Source of the DNA: Pseudomonas sp. NC02 | Lineage (GTDB): Bacteria > Pseudomonadota > Gammaproteobacteria > Pseudomonadales > Pseudomonadaceae | Reading direction: 5' to 3' | Length of the DNA: 64,000 nucleotides | NCBI RefSeq assembly: GCF_002874965.1 | Contig: NZ_CP025624.1 | Coordinates: 620,001-684,000, forward strand | Part shown: one piece after another, positions 1-9,073 of the stretch | Layout of the letters: each line of letters opens with the position of its first letter | How positions within the stretch are numbered: position 1 is the stretch's first letter | Notes under the pieces: generated by a model | The model's database searches: none | Told to the model about the DNA's origin: nothing | What the model saw: only the letters and a program-made list of their open reading frames with translations | Translations under genes and position numbers: made by a program

Positions 1-746
1 TGATCACGGCCAAGCTGATCGCCAAGAAAAGCAACGAACGTTTCCAGTTCGGCTACTGGCACCTGGAGCCCATGGTGCTGCTGATCGAGGGCAGTTTCCT
101 GCTGTTGATCGCCATCTACGCGTTTCTCAACGGCGTGTTCGGCATTATCAATGGCGGGCGCGATATCGAGTTGGGCCTGGTGATCATCTATGCGGCGGTG
201 TTTACCGTCGTCGAGTTCGCCTATTTCTTCTACGTGCGTTACCGCAATCGCACGCTCAAGTCGTCGCTGATCCAGTTCGACAACATCAGTTGGTTGGTGG
301 ACGCGATGCTGTCGGTGGGGCTGCTGGTGAGCTTCCTGGCGGCGCTGTTGCTCAAGTCCCAGGGCTATGGGCAGTGGGCGGTGTATGTCGACCCGTTGAT
401 CCTGATCCTGCTGGCGTTGAGCATGCTGGCGCCGGCCTTCAAGATCCTGCGCCCGGCGCTACGCGACGTGTTGGGAATTGTGCCGGACCAACTGGACGGC
501 AAAGTGCGCGAAGTGATGGAGGCGGCCCAGGCCAGGCATGGTTTCGATGATTACGTGTCCTACGTGCAGAAGCACGGGCGGGCGCGGTTTATCGAGATTC
601 ATGTGGTGCTGCCGGCGGATTACCCGGTGGATAACGTCGCCACCCTGGACGGGCTGCGCGAAGAAATATCCACAGGGTTGGGCAAGCCCGACGCGGCCCG
701 CTGGCTGACGATCAGTTTTACCGGGGACCGCAAATGGATTGCGTAA
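1..746 (+). CDS. Cation diffusion facilitator (CDF) family transporter, 5' end missing
   Basis: The open frame enters from the left edge (first full codon at position 3), so the N-terminus lies outside the window; about 247 residues are visible. CDF proteins are inner-membrane antiporters that export divalent metals such as Zn, Fe or Co in exchange for protons. The visible start, RFQFGYWHLEPM, matches the conserved CDF stretch after TM2. Several hydrophobic segments follow, then a soluble C-terminal domain from about residue 150 typical of the cytoplasmic dimerisation domain. The last 29 bases overlap the convergent epimerase gene. The substrate cannot be told from what is visible. The family call is fairly secure. 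Confidence 0.75.
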   Translation, partial: ITAKLIAKKSNERFQFGYWHLEPMVLLIEGSFLLLIAIYAFLNGVFGIINGGRDIELGLVIIYAAVFTVVEFAYFFYVRYRNRTLKSSLIQFDNISWLVDAMLSVGLLVSFLAALLLKSQGYGQWAVYVDPLILILLALSMLAPAFKILRPALRDVLGIVPDQLDGKVREVMEAAQARHGFDDYVSYVQKHGRARFIEIHVVLPADYPVDNVATLDGLREEISTGLGKPDAARWLTISFTGDRKWIA

Positions 747-1848
747 GGCCCAGATAGCACGTCGCCAAGTGGTAAGGCGTGGTCGACGGCATGTCCCGCC
801 GGCTCACGTGCCCCTTGGCATCCAGGCACTCATTCCAGCCTTTGTCGTGCAGGAAGCGTTGTTGCAGCGCCAGCAATTGGCGTTGCAGCACGGCTTCACT
901 GTCGGGCCGCAAGGTCAGCGCCCGCAGGTATTCGGCCTGGGCCCAGATGCGCTGGGTGCCGTCGCGCACGCTGCCGTCCAGGGCGAGCATGCCGCTGACC
1001 GCACCGGTCAGGTTATCCACACCCTTTTGCTCTGCATAGGTGAACGCTTTGCTCAGTGATGTGTGCAACGGTGTGCCCCGCAGCAAATCCGAAGATTCCA
1101 GCAGGAAGAACCATTCGAACTGATGCCCCGGTTCAAACCAGTTATCCACAGCGCCCAGCGGTTTTTCCATCATCACCCCGTGTTGGCGGTCGATGAAGCG
1201 CTTCTGCATGGCGTTGGCCAGGTCCAGCAACGCGTCTTGGGTGACGGCGTCCTCCCGCACGGCCAACGTGGCGAGGAAACCTTCGGCAAGGTGCATCAGC
1301 GGGTTTTGCAGAGGGCCAGACTTGAGGGATGACCAGTTACGCTCCAGCACCGCTTCATACAGGCCGTCGCCGGTGGCGAAGCGTTCGGCGACCACTTCCA
1401 GGGCGGCATCGAGCACCGACTCCACCAGCGATTCACGCACCTTGGCCCAATAGTGGGCGCAGGCGAAGATGATGAAGGCGTGGGTGTAGAGGTCCTTGCG
1501 TTTATCCAGCGGCTTGCCGTGGGCGTCGATGCTGTAGAACCAGCCGCCGTGCTCGGCGTCGTGGAAGTGCCGTTGCAGGGAGCGGAACAACGCGGCGGCG
1601 CGCTCCTCGGCAAAGGCTGCGCCGGGTTCACCGATCAGGCTGGCAAACAGGTACAACTGCCGTGCGCAGGCCATGGCGCGATAGCGTTGCGGGGGCAAAG
1701 GCCGATGATCGGCGTCCAGGGCCTCATAGGGCAGCGCCAGGTCGGCATTCCAGCCCGGGCCTTGCCAGAGCGGCACGATCAGGTCGTGGAAGTGCGTCAA
1801 CACGGCGGTCAATTGAGGCTTGAGGGCGGAGCTTGGAGCGATGGGCAT
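718..1848 (-). CDS. AGE-family epimerase/isomerase
   Basis: This 376-residue protein has the length and alternating helical pattern of the N-acylglucosamine 2-epimerase / mannose isomerase (AGE) family, an (alpha/alpha)6 barrel that interconverts aldoses and ketoses or epimerises at C2. Recognisable stretches are the ARQLYLFA segment near residue 65, the GGWFYSID...KDLYTHAF region around 100-125 and the PGHQFEWFFLL segment near 240. These carry His and Glu residues of the kind used for catalysis in the family. Known Pseudomonas relatives act on mannose or glucose, but the substrate is not decidable here. The start is the first Met; no good ribosome binding site precedes it. It overlaps the CDF gene tail to tail. 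Confidence 0.75.
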   Translation of the reverse strand: MPIAPSSALKPQLTAVLTHFHDLIVPLWQGPGWNADLALPYEALDADHRPLPPQRYRAMACARQLYLFASLIGEPGAAFAEERAAALFRSLQRHFHDAEHGGWFYSIDAHGKPLDKRKDLYTHAFIIFACAHYWAKVRESLVESVLDAALEVVAERFATGDGLYEAVLERNWSSLKSGPLQNPLMHLAEGFLATLAVREDAVTQDALLDLANAMQKRFIDRQHGVMMEKPLGAVDNWFEPGHQFEWFFLLESSDLLRGTPLHTSLSKAFTYAEQKGVDNLTGAVSGMLALDGSVRDGTQRIWAQAEYLRALTLRPDSEAVLQRQLLALQQRFLHDKGWNECLDAKGHVSRRDMPSTTPYHLATCYLGLTQSICGPR

Positions 1849-1921
1849 CGGCTGGCGTCGTCACGGCAGGGGTGTTTGCGCGACATGGTATCAGGCTTGG
1901 GATCGGTGTTGTCTTTACTGC

Positions 1922-2012
1922 CGCCTTCGCGAGCAAGCCCGCTCCCACATTCGATCGAGTTCCATTGTTGGAATGCAGTCGACTGTGGGAGCGGGCTTGC
2001 TCGCGAAGAGGC
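1922..2012. repeat. REPIN (inverted REP pair)
   Basis: Two copies of the GCGAGCAAGCCCGCTCCCACA core in opposite orientation are separated by about 35 bases. This is the classic P. fluorescens REP doublet, lying between the epimerase start and the end of ureJ. Confidence 0.9.
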
Positions 2013-2030
2013 CCTCAGGAGCACCGAAAA

Positions 2031-2603
2031 TCAGGCAGCGAGCAACCAAACCCCGGTCGCCGCCGAAGCCGCACCCGCCACCCGCACCAACGGCGCAGCC
2101 GCCGCCGGCAGGAAACGCACCACGGCATAACCGGCAGCATGCAAAACCGCCGTCGCACCCACAAACCCTATGGCATACGCCCACGGGCTGGACATGTCCG
2201 GCAGCTCCAAACCATGGGCCACGCCATGGAACAGTGCAAACAGCGCCGTCGCCGCCACCGCCACGAACAACGGCGGCCGCACCGCCAGCGCTACCGCCAG
2301 GCCCAGCGCCAGCACCGACGCGGCAATCCCGCTTTCCAGCGCCGGCAGTTCCAGCCCTTCAAAGCCCAGCATCCCGCCGATCAGCATGGTGCCGACAAAC
2401 GTGCACGGCAGCGCCCAGCGCGCCGAGCCTTTTTGTTGAGCGGCCCACAGGCCCACGGCGACCATTGCCAGCAAGTGGTCGATGCCGCCCAGCGGGTGGC
2501 TGATACCGGCCACCAGGCCGTTGTCGCCATGGCCGGGGTGGGCGAAGGCGAGGGCGGGAGTGAGCAGCAAGGCTGCGGCAGCGAGAAGTGTATTGAGGCG
2601 CAT
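2031..2603 (-). CDS. ureJ: HupE/UreJ family nickel permease-like protein
   Basis: This is a 190-residue membrane protein of the HupE/UreJ family, which is linked to nickel entry for urease or hydrogenase. It has an N-terminal signal sequence ending near residue 21, immediately followed by the family hallmark HPGHGD. A second motif, HPLGGIDHLLAM, lies around residues 36-47, and about six hydrophobic segments follow. These His and Asp residues are proposed nickel ligands. It starts 24 bases after ureG and is preceded by an AAGGAG ribosome binding site, so it is the last gene of ureE-F-G-J. Nickel transport is inferred from the family and the context. Confidence 0.87.
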   Translation of the reverse strand: MRLNTLLAAAALLLTPALAFAHPGHGDNGLVAGISHPLGGIDHLLAMVAVGLWAAQQKGSARWALPCTFVGTMLIGGMLGFEGLELPALESGIAASVLALGLAVALAVRPPLFVAVAATALFALFHGVAHGLELPDMSSPWAYAIGFVGATAVLHAAGYAVVRFLPAAAAPLVRVAGAASAATGVWLLAA

Positions 2604-2627
2604 GGACAGGCTCCTTGTGGGGGTTGA

Positions 2628-3242
2628 TCAGGCTGCGGTCAGCAAGCCCTGGCGTTCGATGAAGGCGACGATTTCTTCCAGGCCGACGCCGGTTTTCTGA
2701 TTGCTGAAGACGAAAGGTTTACCGCCGCGCATGCGCTGGGTATCGCTGTTCATCAGCTCCAGGGATGCGCCTACCAACGGCGCCAGGTCGATCTTGTTGA
2801 TCACCAGCAGGTCGGATTTGCAGATTCCCGGCCCGCCTTTGCGCGGCAGCTTGTCGCCGGCCGACACATCGATCACGTAGATGGTCAGGTCCGACAGTTC
2901 CGGGCTGAAGGTGGCCGACAGGTTGTCGCCGCCGGATTCCACCAGGATCAGGTCCAGGCCGGGAAAGCGACGGTTCAACTGGTCTACTGCTTCGAGGTTG
3001 ATGGAGGCGTCTTCGCGAATCGCGGTGTGGGGGCAGCCGCCGGTTTCCACACCGATGATGCGCTCGGGCGCCAGGGCCTGGTTGCGCACCAGGAAGTCGG
3101 CGTCTTCGCGGGTGTAGATATCGTTGGTGACCACCGCCAGGTTGTAGCGATCACGCAGGGCCAGGCACAGGGCCAGGGTCAGGGCGGTCTTGCCGGAGCC
3201 GACCGGGCCGCCGATGCCGACGCGCAGGGGTTGGGGGTTCAT
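2628..3242 (-). CDS. ureG: Urease accessory GTPase UreG
   Basis: UreG is a SIMIBI-class GTPase that delivers nickel to apo-urease through a UreD-UreF-UreG complex. The 204-residue product has the P-loop GPVGSGKT (residues 12-19), the nickel-binding CPH motif (Cys70-Pro-His72) and the [15 protein letters not shown] segment near residue 101. Length matches the family. I chose the ATG at 3242 (MNPQPLRVG), which has GGAG six bases upstream, over an in-frame TTG twelve bases earlier. It lies 23 bases after ureF in the accessory operon. The call is secure. Confidence 0.97.
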   Translation of the reverse strand: MNPQPLRVGIGGPVGSGKTALTLALCLALRDRYNLAVVTNDIYTREDADFLVRNQALAPERIIGVETGGCPHTAIREDASINLEAVDQLNRRFPGLDLILVESGGDNLSATFSPELSDLTIYVIDVSAGDKLPRKGGPGICKSDLLVINKIDLAPLVGASLELMNSDTQRMRGGKPFVFSNQKTGVGLEEIVAFIERQGLLTAA

Positions 3243-3265
3243 GTGATTCTCCAAGATAAAGTGCC

Positions 3266-3940
3266 CTAGGAACGGAACAGGCGGCTGTACTGGCGCTCAT
3301 GGGCCATGCACGCCAGGGACAGGCCAAACGCGGCGCTGCCGTAGTGATTGGGGTCAAGCTGGCTGGCGTCCTGCTGGGCTTGTTGCAGCAGCGGCAGCAG
3401 TTCGCTGGTCAGGCGCTGGGCGGCTTGTTGGCCCAGAGGCAGCGTCTTCATCAGCACCGCCAATTGGTTTTCCAGCCAACTCCACAGCCAGGCGGCCAGG
3501 GCGTCATCCGGGCTGATCTGCCAGGCGCGGGCGGCCAGGGCCCAGCCCAGGGCCAGGTGCGGTTCGGAGCGCTGTGCCAGGAACTCTCGGGCGGCGTCAT
3601 CCAGCTCCGGTAAACCGTTCAATAGCTGGTGCAGGGAATAGCCCATCTGCCGGCTTTCCTGATAAAGCTCGCGGGTTTCACGGCTGGCGCGGTGTTCCTC
3701 GCACAACTGCGCGAGGCGTGGCCAGTCCTGTTCGGCCGCGGCCTGGCAGTGGGCGAGCAGCAGTGGCGCTTCGAAGCGCGCCAGGTTGAGCAACAGTTGA
3801 TCGCTGATCCAGCGCCCGGCACTTGCCGGGTCGGTCACGCGGGCTTGCTCCACGGCCATTTCCAGGCCCTGGGAATAGCTGTAGCCACCAATCGGCAGCT
3901 GCGGACTGGCCAGACGCAACAGCGCCCAGGCTGGGTTCAT
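3266..3940 (-). CDS. ureF: Urease accessory protein UreF
   Basis: UreF bridges UreD and UreG during nickel insertion and gates UreG GTP hydrolysis. The 224-residue all-helical protein begins with the family signature [18 protein letters not shown] and ends with a conserved region around [18 protein letters not shown]. Its start codon overlaps the ureE stop by four bases (ATGA type), implying translational coupling. Length is normal for the family. Confidence 0.96.
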   Translation of the reverse strand: MNPAWALLRLASPQLPIGGYSYSQGLEMAVEQARVTDPASAGRWISDQLLLNLARFEAPLLLAHCQAAAEQDWPRLAQLCEEHRASRETRELYQESRQMGYSLHQLLNGLPELDDAAREFLAQRSEPHLALGWALAARAWQISPDDALAAWLWSWLENQLAVLMKTLPLGQQAAQRLTSELLPLLQQAQQDASQLDPNHYGSAAFGLSLACMAHERQYSRLFRS

Positions 3941-4437
3941 AGACGTACGCCGAACTGGTGCAGCTTGGGCGGGTAGTTGAAGTCTTCGTCGCCATGGCGG
4001 GAATGGTGGTGGCCGCCGCCATAGGCGCCGTGTTCCGGCTGGAAGGGGGCCTCGATGGTCTCGGTCGTCGCGCCCAACTGATCGAGCATGGCCTTGAGCA
4101 CGTAGTCATCGAGCAGGCGCAGCCAACCGTCACCCACTTGCAGGGCCACGTGGCGGTTGCCCAGGTGATAGGCTGCGCGGGTCAGTTCAAAGGCATTGCC
4201 GCAGGTGACGTGCAGCAGTTGTTCAGGCCGGGCGCACACGCGTACGACACGTCCGTCTTCAGCCTGTAGGAATTCGCCATCGTGCAGCGGCGGTTGGCCG
4301 CGCTCCAGAAACAGGCCGACGTCTTCTCCGTCGGCACTGAAACAGCGCAGGCGGCTTTTACTGCGGGCTTCGAAATTCAGCAGCAACTCTGCGGCCCAGA
4401 CGGGTTGGGGGGCGATTCGGCGGTGGATCACCAGCAT
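3937..4437 (-). CDS. ureE: Urease accessory nickel chaperone UreE
   Basis: UreE is a dimeric nickel metallochaperone for urease. The 166-residue product starts at MLVIHRR (ATG at 4437, with GGAAG seven bases upstream); an upstream in-frame extension lacks support. The peptide-binding N-terminal domain contains ERGQPPLHDGEFL, and the nickel domain has the HLGNRH segment around residues 98-103. The C-terminal tail is His-rich, with a GGGHHHSRHGD stretch. It is the first gene of the accessory operon ureE-F-G-J, which lies about 25 kb from the structural genes. Confidence 0.95.
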   Translation of the reverse strand: MLVIHRRIAPQPVWAAELLLNFEARSKSRLRCFSADGEDVGLFLERGQPPLHDGEFLQAEDGRVVRVCARPEQLLHVTCGNAFELTRAAYHLGNRHVALQVGDGWLRLLDDYVLKAMLDQLGATTETIEAPFQPEHGAYGGGHHHSRHGDEDFNYPPKLHQFGVRL

Positions 4438-4774
4438 CAGAAAGCTTCCAGCTATGAGCGATAAGCAAGCTAGAGCAAGGGTCTTGCCAACCACGCGGGG
4501 AGTAGGAATTCCCTGTAGGCAGGCGACTTGTGCCACCTGATGGCGCAGGAAATTATTCCAAAATGTTTCATTTTGGTGCGTGGTTGGATTTATAGCACCG
4601 GATCCGGGCGCTCGGCGTTGAATTCCATTGCTTGGTGCATGAAATTTCTTTCATCTTTTATGAGTTTTGATTGCTTGGGACTTTTCCTACGCACTTGCAG
4701 GATTTGCCATGCGTTGCGTTACGCGCTGTTTCATTAGGATTCCGCTCCGTATTTAATCTTCAGCGGTTTCCACC
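4438..4774. other. Divergent intergenic region between ureE and the NlpC/P60 gene
   Basis: This 337-base stretch holds no convincing gene. It must contain the promoters of ureE (minus) and the NlpC/P60 gene (plus), but I cannot place -35/-10 boxes with confidence. It contains a perfect 8-bp-arm palindrome (4558-4576) and a weaker 6-bp one, ATGAAA-TTTC-TTTCAT (4639-4654). Confidence 0.6.
4558..4576. promoter_or_regulatory. Perfect inverted repeat, candidate operator
   Basis: Arms CCAAAATG and CATTTTGG flank a TTT centre, about 120 bases upstream of ureE. No T-run follows, so it is more likely a protein-binding site than a terminator. The binding protein is unknown. Confidence 0.4.
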
Positions 4775-5263
4775 ATGTACAAGTCATTTTTCTGTTTACT
4801 CATTGTCAGTTTGTCGCTCGCCATTTCATCTGCTTCGGCCAATCTTCAGCGTGCCCCGGCATTCGCGCCGCCACCTACTATCGACAACGTGATCGACCGC
4901 GCCCACGAGCTGTTGGGCACGCCCTATAAATTGGGCGGCGCTTCGGTGAAGCAGGGCTTCGATTGCAGCAGCTTCCTGGTGTACCTGTTCAAGACCGAAG
5001 CCAACATTCATCTGCCTCGCACCACCTCGGCGATGCACCGCTCAACCGCGGCCACGGTCAAGCGCAATGCGTTGCAACCGGGTGATGCGGTGTTTTTCAG
5101 GGGCAATGGGCGCGGCCAGGTCAGCCACGTTGGTCTCTATATAGGAGAGGGCAAGTTCATCCACTCGCCACGCACGGGTAAAAGCGTGCGCATCGACTCA
5201 CTGGCCAACAGCTATTGGAACCGGAACTACACCACCGCCAAGCGTTTTCACACCGTGCGCTGA
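4775..5263 (+). CDS. NlpC/P60 (C40) family peptidoglycan hydrolase, secreted
   Basis: This 162-residue protein has an N-terminal signal peptide (roughly residues 1-22). It is otherwise a single NlpC/P60 papain-like endopeptidase domain, which cuts D-Glu-meso-DAP links in peptidoglycan stem peptides. The catalytic triad is visible: Cys64 in GFDCSSF, His118 in QVSHVGLYIG and His130 in KFIHSP. Length fits the minimal single-domain members of the family, with no LysM or lipobox. It stands alone between two minus-strand genes and nearly touches the tail of the TetR gene. The activity is inferred from the family. Confidence 0.9.
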   Translation: MYKSFFCLLIVSLSLAISSASANLQRAPAFAPPPTIDNVIDRAHELLGTPYKLGGASVKQGFDCSSFLVYLFKTEANIHLPRTTSAMHRSTAATVKRNALQPGDAVFFRGNGRGQVSHVGLYIGEGKFIHSPRTGKSVRIDSLANSYWNRNYTTAKRFHTVR

Positions 5264-5264
5264 G

Positions 5265-5897
5265 TTATTCGGTGCTGCCCAGGCCTTGCCAATGCTTGAG
5301 GCCGATAAAGATGAAGCGCAGCTGCTGGGTGATCTTGGCTTGTGGCGTGAGGTGCGCAGGCAGCGCTTCGGCGGGCGGGTCGATAATGTCGGGCAGGGTG
5401 GCGAACACGCTCTTGACGATCAGGTCGGCCATCACGTGCAGGCCGTCGGCATCCAGGTGCTGGAGCTTGGGCATCAGGGTCAGGTCGGCGGCGAGGTCGC
5501 TGGTGATGTCCTCACGCAGGGCACCAATGGCTTGGCGAACGGCGAGGCTGCCACCGTATTGCTCGCGGGCCAGGAACAGGAATTGCGAACGGTTGGCGGC
5601 GACCACATCCAGGAAAATCCGTACCGAGGCATCAATGATGCCGCCCATCACGAATTCGTTGTGGCGCACCAGGCGAATCGTCGCGCGAAAGGTCTGGCCG
5701 ACTTCGCTGACCAATACCAGGCCCAGCTGATCCATATCGGCAAAGTGACGGTAGAAACCGGTGGGCACGATGCCGGCGGTCTTGGCCACTTCACGCAGGC
5801 TGAGGCTGCCGAACCCACGGCCACACTCCATCAGATGGCGGGCTGCGTCCATCAGGGCGAGTCGGGTCTGTTGCTTCTGTTCGGCGCGGGGCAGCAT
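5265..5897 (-). CDS. desT: TetR-family regulator, DesT/FabR-like
   Basis: This 210-residue protein starts MLPRAEQKQQTRLALMDAA. Its helix-turn-helix lies around residues 30-55 (SLREVAKTAGIVPTGFYRHF) and it has an all-helical ligand domain. From memory it closely resembles P. aeruginosa DesT (PA4890), which senses acyl-CoA saturation and controls the fatty-acid desaturase operon desCB. In PAO1 that gene also lies beside ureE, supporting orthology. The desaturase genes are not adjacent here, so the targets must be elsewhere. I used the internal ATG at 5897; the longer frame adds 24 unconserved residues. Confidence 0.75.
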   Translation of the reverse strand: MLPRAEQKQQTRLALMDAARHLMECGRGFGSLSLREVAKTAGIVPTGFYRHFADMDQLGLVLVSEVGQTFRATIRLVRHNEFVMGGIIDASVRIFLDVVAANRSQFLFLAREQYGGSLAVRQAIGALREDITSDLAADLTLMPKLQHLDADGLHVMADLIVKSVFATLPDIIDPPAEALPAHLTPQAKITQQLRFIFIGLKHWQGLGSTE

Positions 5898-6002
5898 TGG
5901 CAGGCGGGCTTTGTGGACAAGGACAGCGACGCACTCTAGCAAATCAGCTTTGCCAGCGTCGAACTTCAAAAGGGAGAAGGGCGTTGCGGTTCACACAAAG
6001 TC

Positions 6003-6031
6003 AAAGCCCGATCGGCTGATCGGGCTTTTTT
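6003..6031. terminator. Rho-independent terminator (probably bidirectional)
   Basis: A stem AAAGCCCGATC / GATCGGGCTTT with loop GGCT is followed by six T on the plus strand. It lies 18 bases past the stop of the minus-strand secreted repeat protein. Confidence 0.7.
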
Positions 6032-6048
6032 CCAGGGCCAGCACGGGC

Positions 6049-6498
6049 TTAGCTCTGTGCTTGATGCAGTTCTGCCAGACGGTCAGCACCGCCTTCCACT
6101 ACGCCGTCAGCATAAGCGCGTTTGTTGGCGCGGCTCGAACCATCTTCAACCAGGCCTTTCTGTTCCAGGCGATCACGGCCACCTTCGGCAACAGCGTTGC
6201 GTTCCATCAGGCGATCAGCGCCACCTTCAACCAGGCCTTTCTGTTCCAGACGGTCACGGCCACCTTCAGCAACGCCTTCGGTGTAAGCACGTTTGTTGGC
6301 TTGTTCCGAACCGTTTTCAGTGATGCTGCCGTTGTAGTCGGTGTTGTTCTTGTCCGAAGCGCCGCTGCGAGCCAGGGTTTGGCTGAAGTGGGAAGCGTCG
6401 GCTTTCACTTGTGGGGTTGCCTGTTCAGCAGCTGGCAGGGCAAATGCGCTGGTGGCCAGGAGGGAAAGTGCAAAGCTTGCGAGTATTTGGCGTTTCAT
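6049..6498 (-). CDS. Small secreted protein with internal EGG-DRL repeats, function unknown
   Basis: This 149-residue protein has a clear signal peptide (MKRQILASFALSLLATSAFA, cleavage near residue 20). The mature part is built from short repeats: EGGRDRLEQKGLVE occurs twice, EGGADRL twice, and NKRAY-[TA]-[ED]-GV-[AV]-EGG twice. The mature chain is hydrophilic, charged, Cys-free and probably flexible and periplasmic. The start at 6498 has an AAGGAG ribosome binding site; an earlier in-frame Met gives an unlikely N-terminal extension. It is a single gene with a terminator behind it. I recognise no characterised family, although such proteins sometimes carry uninformative database names. Confidence 0.75.
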   Translation of the reverse strand: MKRQILASFALSLLATSAFALPAAEQATPQVKADASHFSQTLARSGASDKNNTDYNGSITENGSEQANKRAYTEGVAEGGRDRLEQKGLVEGGADRLMERNAVAEGGRDRLEQKGLVEDGSSRANKRAYADGVVEGGADRLAELHQAQS

Positions 6499-6866
6499 GA
6501 TGGGTTGCTCCTTGGGAGGGCGATAAATTGGGTACAGGGCTAATGCTACTCTTGATAAGTCGATATAAAAGTTCATAAACACAATGGTAATAATCAACAG
6601 AATTGATTGTTCCCTGCGAAGGCTCTATCTCGCAGGTCTCAAGCCCGCGCTTTTGCACCGAGGTGGGTATTTTCGACACGAACGTGGGTAACAACGGTGC
6701 GTCGTTGATGATTGAAACTGTCTGGTTGGTCAGGAAAGGCGGTTTTTATGAGGAATTCATCAATGGGGTTAAACCCCCGCGCCGTTTGTCAGTCGTAGCC
6801 ATATAAGCTGTAGTCAAAACGCGCGCCGCAAAGCGCCCGCTCAGTCGTAACCTGGAGTCCTGTGCA
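6499..6866. other. Divergent intergenic region, no gene seen
   Basis: These 368 bases separate the secreted repeat protein (minus) from asmA (plus). They hold both promoters, and the first third is AT-rich. An inverted repeat CCTGCGA / TCGCAGG lies at 6613-6636. No ORF with a ribosome binding site is convincing. Confidence 0.5.
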
Positions 6867-8936
6867 ATGACGCGCACTCGTAAAATTCTCGCCTGGAGCT
6901 GCGCCAGCTTCGTTTTGTTAATCGCCATTGTGGTGTTGGTCCTGGTGTTCTTTGACTGGAACCGGATCAAGCCGCCCCTCAACGCCAAGGTCTCCGAAGA
7001 GCTGCATCGACCGTTTGCCATCAATGGCAACCTGGCAGTGGTGTGGCAGCGCGAGCCCGATGAAGGTGGCTGGCGCGCCTGGATTCCGTGGCCCCATGTG
7101 ATTGCCGAAGACCTGACCCTGGGCAATCCCGACTGGTCGAAAGCCCCGCAGATGGTCACCCTCAAGCGCGTGGAGTTGCGTATCTCGCCCCTGGCGTTGC
7201 TGGCCCAGCGCGTGGTGATCCCGCGTATCGACCTCACCGAACCGAGTGCGCAGTTGCAGCGCCTGGCCGATGGCCGCGCCAACTGGACCTTCAAGTTCGA
7301 CCCCAAGGACCCGAATGCCGAACCGTCCAACTGGGTGGTGGACATCGGCGCCATCGGCTTCGACAAAGGCCATGTGACCCTCGACGACCAGACTCTCAAG
7401 ACCCAGCTCGACGTCGTGATCGACCTGCTCGGCAAGCCGATCCCCTTCGGCGAGATCGTCGGCGATGCCGACGCCAGGAAAGCCCTGGAAAAAGGCTCGG
7501 CGCCGCAGGATTACGCGTTCGGCCTCAAGGTCAAGGGCCAATACCACGGCCAGAGACTCGATGGCACCGGCAAGATCGGTGGCCTGCTGGCCTTGCAGGA
7601 CGCGGCCAAGCCGTTCCCGCTGCAAGCCCAGGCCAGGATCGGCGACACCAGCATCGCGCTGGCCGGCACCCTGACCGATCCGATGAACCTCGGCGCCCTC
7701 GACCTGCGCCTCAAACTCTCCGGCAGCAGCCTGGGCAACCTGTACCCGCTGACCGGCGTGACCTTGCCGGATTCGCCGGCCTATTCCACCGACGGCCACC
7801 TGATCGCCAAGCTGCATGAGGCCAGTGGCGCGTCGTTCCAGTATGAAAACTTCAACGGCAAGATCGGCAACAGCGACATCCACGGCAACCTCGGCTACGT
7901 CGCCAGCCAGCCGCGGCCCAAGCTCACCGGGGCGCTGGTCTCCAACCAGCTGTTGATGACCGACCTGGCGCCGCTGATCGGCGCCGACTCCAACGCCAAG
8001 CAAAAAGCCCGTGGCGGCGAAAGCAAGCAGCCGGCGACCAAGGTGCTGCCGGTGGAAGAGTTCCGCACCGAGCGCTGGCGCGACATGGATGCCGACGTCG
8101 AATTCACCGGCAAACGCATCGTCCACAGTGCCGAATTGCCGTTCACCGATCTCTACACTCACCTGGTGCTGAACGACGGGCAGTTGAGCCTGGAGCCCCT
8201 GCGTTTCGGCGTGGCCGGTGGCAAGCTCGACGCGCAGATTCGTCTCAACGGGCGCACCACGCCGATGGAAGGCCAGGCCAGACTCACCGCGCGCAACTTC
8301 AAGCTCAAGCAGCTGTTCCCGACCTTCGAGCCGATGAAAACCAGCTTCGGTGAGCTCAACGGCGACGCGGACATTTCCGGGCGCGGCAACTCCGTCGCGG
8401 CATTGCTTGGCACGTCGAATGGCGATCTGAAGATGTTGATCAACGACGGCGCCATCAGCCGCGGACTGATGGAAATCGCCGGGCTCAACGTTGGCAACTA
8501 CGTGGTCGGCCGCCTGTTTGGCGACAAGGAAGTGAAGATCAACTGTGCGGCCGCAGACTTCGGCATCAAGTCGGGCCTGGCGACGACTCGCCTGTTTGTG
8601 TTCGATACCGAGAACGCGATCATCTACATCGATGGCACCGCGAACATGGCCAGCGAGCAGCTTGACCTGACCATTACCCCGGAGTCCAAAGGCTTCCGCC
8701 TGTTCTCCCTGCGCTCGCCGTTGTACGTCAACGGGCCGTTTATCAAACCGAATGCTGGCGTGAAGGCGGTGCCGCTGATGCTGCGTGGTGCGGGCATGGT
8801 TGCCTTGGGTGTGATTGCCGGCCCGGCGGCGGGTTTGCTGGCGCTGGTGGCACCGAGCGGCGATGAGCCGAACCAGTGTGCGCCGCTGCTGCAACAGATG
8901 AAGGAAGGCAAGGCACCTAAAACAGTGAAAGGCTAG
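6867..8936 (+). CDS. AsmA family protein
   Basis: This 689-residue protein has one N-terminal membrane helix (about residues 8-28) and a long periplasmic part rich in beta structure. AsmA-like proteins belong to the group of bridge-like proteins thought to carry lipids between inner and outer membranes. The N-terminal AsmA domain shows typical segments such as VSEELHRPFAINGNLAV and RVVIPRIDLTEPSAQLQRLADGRANWTF. The C-terminal AsmA_2 part includes GDADISGRGNSVAALLGTSNGDL around 490-515. GGAG precedes the ATG. It is monocistronic and ends at a REPIN. The lipid-related role is inferred from the family. Confidence 0.9.
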   Translation: MTRTRKILAWSCASFVLLIAIVVLVLVFFDWNRIKPPLNAKVSEELHRPFAINGNLAVVWQREPDEGGWRAWIPWPHVIAEDLTLGNPDWSKAPQMVTLKRVELRISPLALLAQRVVIPRIDLTEPSAQLQRLADGRANWTFKFDPKDPNAEPSNWVVDIGAIGFDKGHVTLDDQTLKTQLDVVIDLLGKPIPFGEIVGDADARKALEKGSAPQDYAFGLKVKGQYHGQRLDGTGKIGGLLALQDAAKPFPLQAQARIGDTSIALAGTLTDPMNLGALDLRLKLSGSSLGNLYPLTGVTLPDSPAYSTDGHLIAKLHEASGASFQYENFNGKIGNSDIHGNLGYVASQPRPKLTGALVSNQLLMTDLAPLIGADSNAKQKARGGESKQPATKVLPVEEFRTERWRDMDADVEFTGKRIVHSAELPFTDLYTHLVLNDGQLSLEPLRFGVAGGKLDAQIRLNGRTTPMEGQARLTARNFKLKQLFPTFEPMKTSFGELNGDADISGRGNSVAALLGTSNGDLKMLINDGAISRGLMEIAGLNVGNYVVGRLFGDKEVKINCAAADFGIKSGLATTRLFVFDTENAIIYIDGTANMASEQLDLTITPESKGFRLFSLRSPLYVNGPFIKPNAGVKAVPLMLRGAGMVALGVIAGPAAGLLALVAPSGDEPNQCAPLLQQMKEGKAPKTVKG

Positions 8937-8956
8937 CTGACAAAACCGTGAACCAA

Positions 8957-9047
8957 ATGTGGGAGCGGGCTTGCTCGCGAAGGCGGTGGATCAGTCAAGA
9001 ATGTTCCGACTGACCCACCGCCTTCGCGAGCAAGCCCGCTCCCACAT
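8957..9047. repeat. REPIN (inverted REP pair)
   Basis: Two inverted copies of the TGTGGGAGCGGGCTTGCTCG core, with extended complementary flanks (AAGGCGGTGG / CCACCGCCTT), lie between the convergent asmA and Dps-like genes. It could act as a shared transcription or RNA-stability barrier. Confidence 0.92.
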
Positions 9048-9073
9048 GGGTTTTGCGGTGTTAGCTGTGTTAG

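Noticed and set aside
6918..8894. A 658-codon open frame antisense to asmA
   Set aside because: It mirrors the GC-rich third positions of asmA, has no protein family features and no ribosome binding site.
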